Notes under the pieces: generated by a model
The model's database searches: none
What the model was told of the DNA's origin: nothing
Seen by the model: only the letters and a program-made list of their open reading frames with translations
Virus record (IMG/VR): IMGVR_UViG_3300043777_000365
Coordinates: 1 to 64,000 of that record
Length of the DNA stretch: 64,000 bases
Direction: 5' to 3' (one strand)
Origin: a virus
Part shown: piece by piece, positions 53,367 to 61,551 of the stretch
Layout: every line of letters begins with the position of its first letter
Numbering within the stretch: position 1 is the stretch's first letter
Position numbers and translations under genes: made by a program

Positions 53367-53762
53367 TCAGCCCGCGGCCTCCGCCGCCTCGGCCGCCTGG
53401 TCGATCTCCTCGAGCTTCACCCCCTGCCGGCGGATGGACGGGATGTCGAAGTACCTCTCGTCGAGCTCCTTGCCCTCGTTGATCTTGAACTGCCGGCCGC
53501 CGCGGCCGACGACGAGCTGCACCATCCCGTCCTGGTTCCGGGGCACCTTGGTCACCCGGTACTTCCTCGGGAGGGGGACGGCGTCGACCCGCTCCTGCCG
53601 CTCCTGCTGGAAGGTGCGCTGCACCTCCTGGCGGGCGAGCGGGGGCAGCGGCTGGCGCGGGCCCCCGTTCATCCCGGAGCCGGACAGCTCCTGGTCGTCG
53701 GGGTTCCCGCTGCCCCCGCCCTCCTCGTACACCTGGTTCGGCTTGCGCTCCGCTCTCGGCAT
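53367..53762 (-). CDS. Head-region hypothetical protein
   Basis: A 131-aa protein (MPRAERKPNQVYEEGGGSG). Disordered start, then KYRVTKVPRNQDGMVQLVV and DIPSIRRQGVKLEEIDQAA. Directly downstream of the capsid gene; perhaps a head completion protein. Confidence 0.62.
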   Translation of the reverse strand: MPRAERKPNQVYEEGGGSGNPDDQELSGSGMNGGPRQPLPPLARQEVQRTFQQERQERVDAVPLPRKYRVTKVPRNQDGMVQLVVGRGGRQFKINEGKELDERYFDIPSIRRQGVKLEEIDQAAEAAEAAG

Positions 53763-53810
53763 GTTCGTGGCCTCCGGAGGACGAAGCTACCACGCGGCAT
53801 GCTGGTGGGC
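53763..53810. promoter_or_regulatory. Back-to-back promoter motifs
   Basis: TAGCTT (53784-53789, minus) with GGAGG before the 53762 ATG, and CATGCT (53798-53803, plus) 7 nt from the 53811 ATG. Core CTACCACGCGGCATG matches 49037-49071. Confidence 0.5.
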
Positions 53811-54053
53811 ATGGGAGATGTCCACGCGAGCGTCTGCATCTTCTGCCTCCGGCCCGAGGGCGACGCCCGCGCCTGGTGCCCTGACAACCCCGGCCGCGGC
53901 TGCACCTACGGGCTCGCCCACGAGCACCCGGCCGGGCCGAGGCCGAAGCCCAAGACGGCCACCGTCGCCAACGCGAGGTGCCTCAAGTGCGGGCTCCACC
54001 CCAAGAACCCGGCCTACCGCGTCATCGTGTGCGCCCACGAGCACGCGGCTTGA
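53811..54053 (+). CDS. Cys-rich small protein
   Basis: An 80-aa protein (MGDVHASVCIFCLRPEGDA) with CIFC, CPDNPGRGC and CLKCG plus His residues: two zinc sites. Single plus-strand cassette next to the capsid gene. Confidence 0.68.
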   Translation: MGDVHASVCIFCLRPEGDARAWCPDNPGRGCTYGLAHEHPAGPRPKPKTATVANARCLKCGLHPKNPAYRVIVCAHEHAA

Positions 54054-54171
54054 ACCAAGGGTTTGGAAACCCGGGTTTCCAAAAAGCACGAGGGTCCGGA
54101 GGCCGTGGCCGCCGAGCCCTCGTCCGGCCATGCGCCGGTTGCCTAGCTCAGACAGAAGCTAAGTAGCTATG
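54054..54171. terminator. Palindrome and hairpin between convergent genes
   Basis: Perfect palindrome (54063-54082) then ACGAGGG (54088-54094) pairing with CCCTCGT (54117-54123) around a GC-rich inner stem. Separates the plus-strand gene from the capsid gene end. This is the one palindrome not beside a promoter. Confidence 0.5.
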
Positions 54172-55578
54172 TCACGTGGCACTTTGTAGGACCACGGCCC
54201 GCTTGAAGAGGGCCGTGCTGGTCGTCGCCCCGAGGTCCGTCGGCACCGGGAAGCAGGTGCTGATGGACCAGGTCGCGCGGACCATGTCCTGCAGTCGGTC
54301 GATCGGGCTCGCGATGACCAGGCGGATGCGGTCCGTCTGGATCGAGATGCCCTGGTTGACGACGTCGAACTCGCCCACCTTGCCCGTGACGCCGGCCTCC
54401 GAGACGTACTGGTTCTCGTTGACCCAGCGCTCGTAGAGGGCGCCGCGGCCCGTGATGAGGGTCTGCGAGATCTGCACCCCCGTGTAGTTGATGATCTCGC
54501 TGCCGAGCTCCTGCGCGTACAGCGCCGGCTGCCCGGAGACCGTGAGCGTCTGGTTGCCCGTGTTGATGGGCGCCGGCGACTCCGTGTTCATGAAGAACTT
54601 GATGCCGACCTGCGGGACGGGGAAGCCGTTGATGTAGCTCTCCGACTGGGGCAGGGCGGTGTAAAGGCGCTGGTAGGCCGGGTCCGCGAACAGCTGGGCC
54701 GCGACGTTCGGGGCCAGGTGCGCGTGGTAGAAGCCGTCCTCGTGCGGCTGGACGTTGTTCGCCCGGAGCACGGTGGCCGCGTTCAGGAAGTCCTGCATCA
54801 CGACGATGTCGGCGCTGCTGATGGCGTCGATGCTGTTGCCGCCGCCCGACCGGATGACCACCGGGGCGTTGTTGCTGTAGATGGGCGTGCGGACCGCGAG
54901 CGCCGAGCCGATCTGCGCGGACAGCTGGAGGATGCCCGGGCCGTTCAGCGGGTCGGCCGGGTTCAGGCTCGTGTACCCGATGACGTTCGCCGTCACCGTC
55001 ACCGTCGGGCTGACGATGATGCTGATGGGCAGCGGGTTGGCCGAGGACACGCCCACCGGGCGCACCGTGGAGCCCATCTGCACGACCGTCGTGAACCCGT
55101 TGAGCGACGCCACGTTGAGGACCGTGTCGGTCGTCAGCTGGGTCGCCGTCGTGAGCGTCTGCCCGGACAGGTACGCCTGGAAGAGCGCGTCGCGGGAGAC
55201 CCGGTTCACCGTCTGCCCGGCCTGCAGGCCGAGCTGCTGCAGGTTCCTCATGAACTGGTCGGCGTTCGACCAGACCGAGGTCGGCATGTGCGTGTCGATG
55301 CCGCTGCCGTAGCGCAGGAGGTTGACGTACCACTGCTCGTACTGGAGCGCCTGCGGCTGCGGGTCCTGCCCCGCGATGAGCGGGGTGATGGCCGGCGCGA
55401 GCAGGCTCGGGCGGGTCTCGATGGTCTGCACGCCGGTGTGCGCCGGCCACTCCTCGGCCATCGCCTCGGTGCGGTACAGGAGGGCGGGGTAGAGGGCGTC
55501 GTGGAACGCGCGCTCGAGCAGGCCGGTCTGCACCAGCTGGACGATCGACGGGGGGATGCCGAGGATTACACCGGCCAT
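54172..55578 (-). CDS. Major capsid protein
   Basis: A 468-aa protein placed after the scaffold-like gene. Helical N-terminal arm (IVQLVQTGLLERAFHDALY), then strands and loops as in HK97-fold capsids, SADIVVMQDFLNAATVLRAN, FYHAHLAPNVAAQLF and a C-terminal IRLVIASPIDRLQDMVR. Start after TAGGAGTC; the 5' region carries an element shared with the sheath gene, suggesting very strong late expression. Confidence 0.82.
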   Translation of the reverse strand: MAGVILGIPPSIVQLVQTGLLERAFHDALYPALLYRTEAMAEEWPAHTGVQTIETRPSLLAPAITPLIAGQDPQPQALQYEQWYVNLLRYGSGIDTHMPTSVWSNADQFMRNLQQLGLQAGQTVNRVSRDALFQAYLSGQTLTTATQLTTDTVLNVASLNGFTTVVQMGSTVRPVGVSSANPLPISIIVSPTVTVTANVIGYTSLNPADPLNGPGILQLSAQIGSALAVRTPIYSNNAPVVIRSGGGNSIDAISSADIVVMQDFLNAATVLRANNVQPHEDGFYHAHLAPNVAAQLFADPAYQRLYTALPQSESYINGFPVPQVGIKFFMNTESPAPINTGNQTLTVSGQPALYAQELGSEIINYTGVQISQTLITGRGALYERWVNENQYVSEAGVTGKVGEFDVVNQGISIQTDRIRLVIASPIDRLQDMVRATWSISTCFPVPTDLGATTSTALFKRAVVLQSAT

Positions 55579-55780
55579 GGTTGTGGACTCCTAACTTCGG
55601 GATGAACGACGACGAGAGAGGGCTTTCGCTCCTCGATCCGCTCGCTCACTTCGCCCCGGGAGTCCACGCTGGCCGCTGGGGGCCTGTCCGCCGTGGTCGC
55701 GGTGTTGGGGGTCCGTGCTCTTACGTTGGCGCCAGAATGCGGGCAGCCCCGCGGCTAAGTCAAGCGCCGGGGTTGCCCCG
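55579..55780 (-). promoter_or_regulatory. Capsid leader with shared late element
   Basis: GTCCACGCTGG (55662-55672) and CCTGTCCGCCGTGGT-n-GCGGTGTT (55683-55706), in plus sense, match the sheath upstream region. TAGGAGTC lies next to the ATG. No gene is seen in these 200 nt. Confidence 0.6.
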
Positions 55781-56029
55781 TCACTTCCCGGGCGGCCTCT
55801 TGTCCAGGCCCTTCTCGGCCAGGAGCGCGGCGAGGTCCTCCTCGTGGAGGCAGTCGACCATGCACGCGCCGCTCATGCCGGCGGTCGTGGTCGGAGCGAT
55901 GTAGCCGTTGCAGTAGTCGTTGCCGGGGGTCGCGTCGACCAGCACTCCGACAGCCGTGATGCGCCCCGTGTTGCCGAGCTGGATGACCCTGTCGCCGTTC
56001 TTCGCTTCTCTTCCGTTTCGGTAGTGCAT
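55781..56029 (-). CDS. Small hypothetical protein
   Basis: An 82-aa protein (MHYRNGREAKNGDRVIQLG), a small beta barrel (GRITAVGVLVDATPGNDY) with three Cys and a helical tail. Common as DUF-type phage proteins. Confidence 0.65.
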   Translation of the reverse strand: MHYRNGREAKNGDRVIQLGNTGRITAVGVLVDATPGNDYCNGYIAPTTTAGMSGACMVDCLHEEDLAALLAEKGLDKRPPGK

Positions 56030-56040
56030 GGTCGTTTCTC

Positions 56041-56244
56041 CTATGGTTCGAACGTGAAAACTTGCCGGGGGCAGGCCAACCCGATGCCGGGGACGTCCAT
56101 GTGGCGGGCCTTCGGCTGGTCGCAGCGCCGGCAGACTCGGTCGTTGTCCGGGTCCTCGCCCCGCTTCCTCGCCTGCTCGATCAACCTCTCGAACTCGGAG
56201 AGCCTCTCGCCCAGGGGCGGAGGGCCGCCGTACATCAGCCTCAC
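56041..56244 (-). CDS. Small CxxC protein
   Basis: A 67-aa protein, GTG start overlapping the upstream stop. CRRCDQPKARHMDV and a later Cys make a zinc site; helix before it (ERLSEFERLIEQARKRG). Confidence 0.62.
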   Translation of the reverse strand: MRLMYGGPPPLGERLSEFERLIEQARKRGEDPDNDRVCRRCDQPKARHMDVPGIGLACPRQVFTFEP

Positions 56245-56612
56245 GGGAGCACGATCTCGGCCACCGACCTGGGGAAGGAGACCCCCGCAGCCGGGGACCC
56301 GCCCCCGTCGACGGGCACCGGCGCGAAGCCGAAGTCCTCGTCGCGCCTGTAGCCCTTCGGGACGAGCGCGCCGTAGTAGCGGCGGGCCTCCTCGGGGGTC
56401 AGCTCGTCGACCCCCCTCCCCTCGAACATTACGCTGAGCAGCTTGTCGGAGAGGTGCTTCACCTCCGCCGACAGCTCGAGGATCTTGTCCTGGTCCCGCT
56501 CCCACGCGACCTCGAGCCTGCGCATGCACCTCGGGCACTCCGCCACGTGAGACGTCGCGATGGCGAGGCCCGCCCGGTGCTGGTCGCAGGCGAACGTCCT
56601 CGGCCAGCTCAT
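56241..56612 (-). CDS. Zinc-finger hypothetical protein
   Basis: A 123-aa protein (MSWPRTFACDQHRAGLAIA). HVAECPRCMRRLEVAWERD is a zinc hook followed by a helix; C-terminal domain DELTPEEARRYYGALVP. Overlaps the scaffold gene stop. Confidence 0.65.
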   Translation of the reverse strand: MSWPRTFACDQHRAGLAIATSHVAECPRCMRRLEVAWERDQDKILELSAEVKHLSDKLLSVMFEGRGVDELTPEEARRYYGALVPKGYRRDEDFGFAPVPVDGGGSPAAGVSFPRSVAEIVLP

Positions 56613-57598
56613 TGCTGCTGGACGGGCGGGGGCGCTCGCATGATGGCCTGCTGCACCTGCGCCACCTCGGCCGGGGTCAGGCTGTTCGGCCTGCCGCTCG
56701 CCATGGTCTTCCCGGGGAACATCTGCTGCACGATGCTGCTCTCCCCGGACGACGGCCGCTGCGGCGTCTGGCGGTTGTTGTTCGGGGGCGCGCCGCTGCT
56801 CATCGGCCGGCCGTTCTGCGGCTGCGCTTGGGCCGGCGGCTGCTGCGCCGGGGGCTGCTGCTGGTGCTGCGCGTCGGGCTGACCGCCGGCGTCGTCCGCC
56901 GGGGCCTGCTGCTGCGCCTGCTTGAAGCCGAGGCTCACGCACTTCTTGTCGAACCACTCGCGCAGCCGGCGCTCGCCGTGGCCGCGCTTCGGGTTGAGCT
57001 TCTTCAGGAGGTGCCGGTCGCTCCGGAGCTCGGTCTTCAGGATCTTGATGACCTCGCCCATCTTGTCGGTGGGCACGACGTCTCCGGCGACGCGCGAGAT
57101 GCGCCTGTCCCAGCGCTGCACGCTCACCTTGTCCTTGTACTTCTCCATCCGGCGGACGGCGTGGCGGGCGTGGCGCTCGGCGGCGGCCTTGTCCGCCTCG
57201 TACTTCTGCTTCTCCGTCATCGAGTCGCGCTGCCGCTGCTCCTCCGCCTCCTTGAGCTTCGCGTACTCCTGCTGCCGCGCCTTCAGCGCCTCGCGCATCT
57301 GGTCGCTGTTCGTCCCGCTCGGGAAGTCCAGCCCCATCTCCTTGCCCCACGAGCGCAGCTCCTTGCGGCCGTACTTGGACAGCTGCTTCTGGAACTCGCG
57401 CCGCGACAGCCGGTAGAAGCCGTCCTTGTCCGGGGCCGGGGGCTCGCCCGAGTCGACCGGCGGGGGCTGTCCCCCGGCCGCCTGCTGCGTCTGCGCGGGC
57501 GGAGCCGCGGGGGTCCCCGTCGCCGGGGGTGCTGCCGGCGGGGCCGCCGGCGGCGCTCCCCCCACGGGCTGGTTCGGCTGCTCCACGACCTCGGCCAT
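56609..57598 (-). CDS. Putative capsid scaffolding protein
   Basis: A 329-aa protein: Pro/Ala-rich N-terminus, a charged coiled coil (95-150, EEQRQRDSMTEKQKYEADK), a basic helical part, then a Gln/Pro-rich tail ending PPPVQQQ. Position just upstream of the capsid gene and composition fit a scaffold. Confidence 0.7.
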   Translation of the reverse strand: MAEVVEQPNQPVGGAPPAAPPAAPPATGTPAAPPAQTQQAAGGQPPPVDSGEPPAPDKDGFYRLSRREFQKQLSKYGRKELRSWGKEMGLDFPSGTNSDQMREALKARQQEYAKLKEAEEQRQRDSMTEKQKYEADKAAAERHARHAVRRMEKYKDKVSVQRWDRRISRVAGDVVPTDKMGEVIKILKTELRSDRHLLKKLNPKRGHGERRLREWFDKKCVSLGFKQAQQQAPADDAGGQPDAQHQQQPPAQQPPAQAQPQNGRPMSSGAPPNNNRQTPQRPSSGESSIVQQMFPGKTMASGRPNSLTPAEVAQVQQAIMRAPPPVQQQ

Positions 57599-57638
57599 GC
57601 GTGCTTCTCCCTTGTGCTCTCTTCGTTGTGTGCTGCTC

Positions 57639-57659
57639 GGGGCCCGGCTCCGGGGCCCC
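57639..57659 (-). terminator. GC-rich hairpin
   Basis: GGGGCCC (57639-57645) pairs with GGGCCCC (57653-57659) around CGGAGCC, after the stop of 57675-58484. No T tract. Confidence 0.45.
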
Positions 57660-57674
57660 TTCCGTCTTCCGACC

Positions 57675-58484
57675 TTAGGTGAACAGGGCCGTGTTCGGCA
57701 CCGCGCCGCCGTTGGCCTGCTCGAGGATGGAGTTGAGGTCGGTCGTCTGGGCGCTCGCCCCGGTGAGCTGCGCCCCCGGGATCTGCGTCGTCGACACGAG
57801 CCCGCTCGCGACGAGCAGGTCGACCTGGCACTGGGTCACCACGTCGGTGGCGCTGTTGAAGTAGACCTTCGTCCCGTCCTTGGAGAGGGCGGCGGTGAGG
57901 GTCGCGGTGTTCGTGGTCGCCGGCACGAGGATCTGCTTCTGGCCGGTGAAGGTCGCGACGGTGGCGTTCGCCTGCAGCAGCAGGATGGCCAGCCCGGAGT
58001 AGGGGGCCGGGATGGTCGCGACGCCGGCCGGGGCGGCGAGCGTGAGGCTCGTGATGCCGAGCTTGCTGTTCGCCTGGTTGCCGAGCACGTCGCCCTTCTG
58101 CGGCGTGTAGATGACGTCCACGCTCGTGACCGCGTCGGACGTGAGGAAGACGATGTCGCCGTTGGGGGCGATGGCCGCCTGCGTGGTGGTCGGCGTGGTG
58201 CCGTACGCGACGATGGTGAACTCGCCCGCGGCCGCGGTCGCCGTGCGGACGGTGACGCGGTGGAGGATGGCGGCCTTCGCGTCCTGCGGCAGCTGGATGG
58301 CCGAGAGCGTCGAGACCTGCTGCGGGTAGGCCGCGACGGGCGTCCTGCCGCGCAGGTAGACCGGCATCCCGCGGAGCGCGTCGCCGAAGGCGATGCTTCG
58401 CAGCATGTCGGCGAGCACGTTGGGGTCGGCGCGGTTGAGCGCCTCACGGACCGACTCGTTGCTGGAGGTCTGCGCGATCGTCAT
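57675..58484 (-). CDS. Virion structural protein, beta-rich
   Basis: A 269-aa protein (MTIAQTSSNESVREALNRA). Helical start, then strands rich in Thr/Ala/Val (HRVTVRTATAAAGEFTIVA). Shares composition with the next two genes; likely a capsid decoration or head fibre component. Confidence 0.65.
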   Translation of the reverse strand: MTIAQTSSNESVREALNRADPNVLADMLRSIAFGDALRGMPVYLRGRTPVAAYPQQVSTLSAIQLPQDAKAAILHRVTVRTATAAAGEFTIVAYGTTPTTTQAAIAPNGDIVFLTSDAVTSVDVIYTPQKGDVLGNQANSKLGITSLTLAAPAGVATIPAPYSGLAILLLQANATVATFTGQKQILVPATTNTATLTAALSKDGTKVYFNSATDVVTQCQVDLLVASGLVSTTQIPGAQLTGASAQTTDLNSILEQANGGAVPNTALFT

Positions 58485-58543
58485 GGCTTGGAATCTCCCT
58501 CGGGGGTGTTGCTGAGACTTCTATCAGCGCTCGGGCGCGCTTG

Positions 58544-58987
58544 TCACTGGGGGCCGCTCACGACGTACTCGACGTCGGCCGCCCCGGCGATGGCGATGCC
58601 CGTGCAGTAGCCCCCGCTCGGCGCCTCCCAGAGGAACGTCCCGTACACCGGGACGACGCTCGTGATGGTGCCCGAGCCCCCGAGGTTCTGGATGGTGAGC
58701 TGCACCTGCACCGGGCCGTCGGTGCGGATGTAGACCGTGTCGGCGGTGGTGACGTTGTCGGTCGCGCCCACCCCCGAGAGCGCGACGTAGGTGCCGTACG
58801 CGCTCGTGTTCGTCTTGTAGCCGCGCGCCTGCTTCGCGCTGTTCTTCGGGTTGGGCGTCGTAGCGAGCCCGGTCTGCACCGTGCCGGCGGGGATGGTCCC
58901 CTGCGCCGACACGCTCGTCGTCGTGCCCTGCACGCTCTGGGGCGTGAGGGTGAGCGTGCCGGTGAGGAGGATCTGCGCGGCGGCCAT
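58544..58987 (-). CDS. Virion structural protein, beta-rich
   Basis: A 147-aa Thr/Gly/Val-rich protein (MAAAQILLTGTLTLTPQSV), all strands: IRTDGPVQVQLTIQNLGGS. Candidate head decoration protein. Confidence 0.65.
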   Translation of the reverse strand: MAAAQILLTGTLTLTPQSVQGTTTSVSAQGTIPAGTVQTGLATTPNPKNSAKQARGYKTNTSAYGTYVALSGVGATDNVTTADTVYIRTDGPVQVQLTIQNLGGSGTITSVVPVYGTFLWEAPSGGYCTGIAIAGAADVEYVVSGPQ

Positions 58988-59020
58988 GGAATCTCCCTAG
59001 TTGGAAACCCGGGTTTCCAA
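58988..59020 (-). promoter_or_regulatory. Palindrome upstream of decoration-like gene
   Basis: Perfect palindrome (59001-59020) directly followed by TAGGGA (58994-58999), 6 nt from the ATG. Confidence 0.5.
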
Positions 59021-59022
59021 CC

Positions 59023-59412
59023 TCAGCGGCTCGAGACCTTGAAGGGCTTGTGCGCCGGCATGATCTTCGGGGCGCCAAGGTCGCGCGCGGGCGTCTGGAT
59101 GCTCGCGTCGATCTGCTCCTGCGGCCAGATGCCCCCGGCCGGGATGCTGTCCTCGCACCGGGGCGTGCCCTCAGGCTGAGCGCCCTTCTCGGTCTTCGCC
59201 GGGTTGACGGTGCCCTGGCCCGAGTCCGCGCCCGGGGGCTTCTGCCCGTCCTTGACGAAGTTGTGCCCGGCGCTCGGCCCGCCCGAGCCCGCCGGCTTCT
59301 GCACGAAGTTGTTGCCCGTGCTGGGGCCGCCGGTCTTGCCACCGGGGGCTCCGCCTCCGTTGCCGAAGGGGCTGCTCACTCCACCACCGCTGGTCTTTCC
59401 ATCGCCGGGCAT
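59023..59412 (-). CDS. Gly/Pro-rich protein with KPFKV end
   Basis: A 129-aa disordered protein (MPGDGKTSGGGVSSPFGNG). The C-terminus AHKPFKVSSR resembles that of the next gene. Head region. Confidence 0.6.
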   Translation of the reverse strand: MPGDGKTSGGGVSSPFGNGGGAPGGKTGGPSTGNNFVQKPAGSGGPSAGHNFVKDGQKPPGADSGQGTVNPAKTEKGAQPEGTPRCEDSIPAGGIWPQEQIDASIQTPARDLGAPKIMPAHKPFKVSSR

Positions 59413-59439
59413 TTGGTTTGCTCCTTGTTTCCTTGGACT

Positions 59440-59682
59440 CTACTTGACCTTGAACGGCTTGCGGGCGGCCGGCGCCTCCGGGTACGGCATCGTCGCGTGG
59501 AAGCTCGGGGTCAGCCCGGTCTTCTCGGGAGGGGCCGGGATGGGCATGTCCGGCACCCGCTCCATCGGGTCCGCGGTCGTCTTCATCGACTCGTCCTGGA
59601 TGACCCGCTGCCCGTCGTGGGGGAACTTGGCGGCGGCCGCCTTCGCGGCCCCCTGCTGCCCTGGCTTGAAGTTGCTCCTCAT
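59440..59682 (-). CDS. Small protein with KPFKV end
   Basis: An 80-aa protein (MRSNFKPGQQGAAKAAAAK), disordered, ending ARKPFKVK. ATG overlaps the previous stop. Confidence 0.62.
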   Translation of the reverse strand: MRSNFKPGQQGAAKAAAAKFPHDGQRVIQDESMKTTADPMERVPDMPIPAPPEKTGLTPSFHATMPYPEAPAARKPFKVK

Positions 59683-59852
59683 CGGCGGCCTCCAAGCGCA
59701 GAGGCTACAGCCTCCGGCGGCTGCTTGAACAGCTGCTGGCCGGCCTGGAGGATCACCTCGGTCCTCCAGCCCTGCTCGTTGGCGTCGGCCGCCCTGACGA
59801 GGCACACCGCGTCCGGGTTGAGCCACACCCCTTCGATCTCCACGAGCTCCAT
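59679..59852 (-). CDS. FlbD-like small protein, 57 aa
   Basis: MELVEIEGVWLNPDAVCLV followed by RTEVILQAGQQLFKQPPEAV: the same pattern as the FlbD-like small beta protein found in many phages. Function in phages unknown. Confidence 0.62.
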   Translation of the reverse strand: MELVEIEGVWLNPDAVCLVRAADANEQGWRTEVILQAGQQLFKQPPEAVASALGGRR

Positions 59853-59858
59853 CTCGAG

Positions 59859-60548
59859 CTAGGGGAGAACAAAGTAGAGGATGTCGATGGTGACCGAGCC
59901 CGCGGTGGCCGCGTTAACGTTCGCGCTCGTCGACGTGAAGAGCACCGTCACCTGCGTGGACGCCGAGTAGAGCGGCTGCGGGTTGGTGCCCGAGGTGCCG
60001 GCCACGAGCCCGACCGCCGTGAAGACGGACTGGCTCGACACGATGTCGATGCTCGACACCCCGCCGACCCCGATGGTCATCGCGGTCAGGCCGCCGCCGG
60101 TGAAGGCCACCGTGCCGTTGATCTCCCTCGAGACCACGCGAGCGTTCGCCGGCAGGAGCAGCGAGCCCGTGATGCCGGTCGCCGTGCCGTTGGGGCTCAG
60201 CGTCTGGGTGGTCGCGGCCGACGTGAGCGCCGCGTTGGTGATGGTGGTCGTGGCCTTCTGGATGGTGCCGTAGACGTTCGGCGTGGCCCCGCCCAGCGTG
60301 CTGCCGTTGGTGGCGGCCTCGGCCGCCGCGAGCATGAGCGGGGCGAGGATGTCGCTCGGGACGCCGCGGCGCTTCATGAGCGTGATGTTCGCGGAGGCCG
60401 CCGCGACCACCGGGTCGGCCGCCGGCCAGAGCACCCCGCCGTTCGCCTGGATCTTGGGCGTCGAGTAGATGGCGTCGTTGATCTGCTTGCCGGCGCGCAG
60501 GAGGTAGACGCCGTACTGCGTGTCGTTGAGGAGGTACCAGAGGGCCAT
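59859..60548 (-). CDS. Virion structural protein, beta-rich
   Basis: A 229-aa protein (MALWYLLNDTQYGVYLLRA). A short helical N-terminus precedes a strand-rich Thr/Ala/Gly domain similar in texture to 57675-58484. Probably part of the head surface. Confidence 0.65.
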   Translation of the reverse strand: MALWYLLNDTQYGVYLLRAGKQINDAIYSTPKIQANGGVLWPAADPVVAAASANITLMKRRGVPSDILAPLMLAAAEAATNGSTLGGATPNVYGTIQKATTTITNAALTSAATTQTLSPNGTATGITGSLLLPANARVVSREINGTVAFTGGGLTAMTIGVGGVSSIDIVSSQSVFTAVGLVAGTSGTNPQPLYSASTQVTVLFTSTSANVNAATAGSVTIDILYFVLP

Positions 60549-60621
60549 GGGGGTCCGAATCCTTCGCCGGGCTTGGTGTGTTGCCGGCCGCACTTGCAGC
60601 GTGGACGTGACCCCTAGACCG

Positions 60622-60978
60622 CTACGCGCTTCCCTCGTCCTCCGCAAGGCCGGGGTTGGAAACCCGGGTTTCCAACCTGGCCCGGTTCGCCCCGCGCACC
60701 TCCTCGAGCAGCGCCCTCACCGACCGCGCGCGCCTGCGCCGCTTCACCACCGACTTGGGCAGCTCCGGCTTGGCCGGCGGGGGCCGCTTGGCCTCCTTGA
60801 AGAACAACGACGCCGGGTACGGCACCACCGCCGCCTTGTGCGTCTCGTCCGAGGCCGACTCGAACCATCCCCCGTCGTGGCACCTGAGATGCCCTCCTCG
60901 GTTCACATGCTCGCGGTGGTGCCGCCTGCAGTGCCTGCAGAGCAGCATCGAGAGGGCGAACTCTTGGAGCCTGTTCAT
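60622..60978 (-). CDS. Zinc-binding basic protein
   Basis: A 118-aa protein (MNRLQEFALSMLLCRHCRR). C14, C17, H20/21/24 and later Cys/His form a zinc site like HNH-type or ribosomal zinc folds; the C-terminal half is basic. The last ~15 residues are read through a palindrome (60656-60675). Confidence 0.6.
   Translation of the reverse strand: MNRLQEFALSMLLCRHCRRHHREHVNRGGHLRCHDGGWFESASDETHKAAVVPYPASLFFKEAKRPPPAKPELPKSVVKRRRRARSVRALLEEVRGANRARLETRVSNPGLAEDEGSA
60656..60675. repeat. Perfect 20-bp palindrome inside a coding end
   Basis: TTGGAAACCCGGGTTTCCAA within the 3' end of the zinc-binding gene, 108 nt above the next start. No clear promoter hexamer next to it. Confidence 0.85.
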
Positions 60979-61160
60979 GTCCCGCTAAACTTTACAGCCC
61001 CCCGCGACCTGGCGAGGTCGCCGCGGATGGCCTTCTCGCGCTTGCTCAGCTCCACGAGCTCCCTCCGGACGCACACGTCTTGGTACTGGGAGAGCTGGGA
61101 CCGGAGCAGCTTGGTCAGCTTCTCCTTCATCGACGCGATGCGATCGTCCTCGGTGGTCAT
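60975..61160 (-). CDS. Small helical protein
   Basis: A 61-aa protein (MTTEDDRIASMKEKLTKLL), basic and alpha-helical, possibly coiled coil. Overlaps both neighbours. Confidence 0.6.
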   Translation of the reverse strand: MTTEDDRIASMKEKLTKLLRSQLSQYQDVCVRRELVELSKREKAIRGDLARSRGAVKFSGT

Positions 61161-61498
61161 CGACGGGGACCGTGCTCGAGGACGACGACGGCCTCGCCCA
61201 CGTCGAGCGAGGCCCACTGCTTGAACGCCTTGCGCACGACGACCCACCGGTGCGCGGCCTCCTCGGCGTGCTTGGCGACCCAGCGCGCGTGGGCCATGGC
61301 GGCGTGCGCGTCGGGCTCGGACAGGGCCAGCAAGCAATGATCGAGGAGCTCCCGGCGCATCCGCTCCGCCTCCTCCACCTCGCGGCGGGCCCAGCCTTCC
61401 GGCATCGCCCGCTTGAACCTGGACCACGCGTCGTGCTCGGCGTTCGCCATCAGCTGCAGCGCCAGCGCCTGGTAGCCCGCGTCCCCGTGCTCTCCCAT
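61157..61498 (-). CDS. Helical hypothetical protein
   Basis: A 113-aa protein (MGEHGDAGYQALALQLMAN), rich in His/Trp/Ala helices (AHARWVAKHAEEAAHRWVV). CATGAT 7 nt upstream of ATG. Confidence 0.65.
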   Translation of the reverse strand: MGEHGDAGYQALALQLMANAEHDAWSRFKRAMPEGWARREVEEAERMRRELLDHCLLALSEPDAHAAMAHARWVAKHAEEAAHRWVVVRKAFKQWASLDVGEAVVVLEHGPRR

Positions 61499-61546
61499 GC
61501 CCCCCATCATGCCGCCCGCCCAGGGTTTGGAAACCCGGGTTTCCAA
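61499..61546 (-). promoter_or_regulatory. CATGAT motif and palindrome
   Basis: CATGAT (61506-61511) preceded by GGCGGG and the perfect palindrome (61527-61546) just after the head morphogenesis stop. Confidence 0.55.
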
Positions 61547-61551
61547 ACCCT

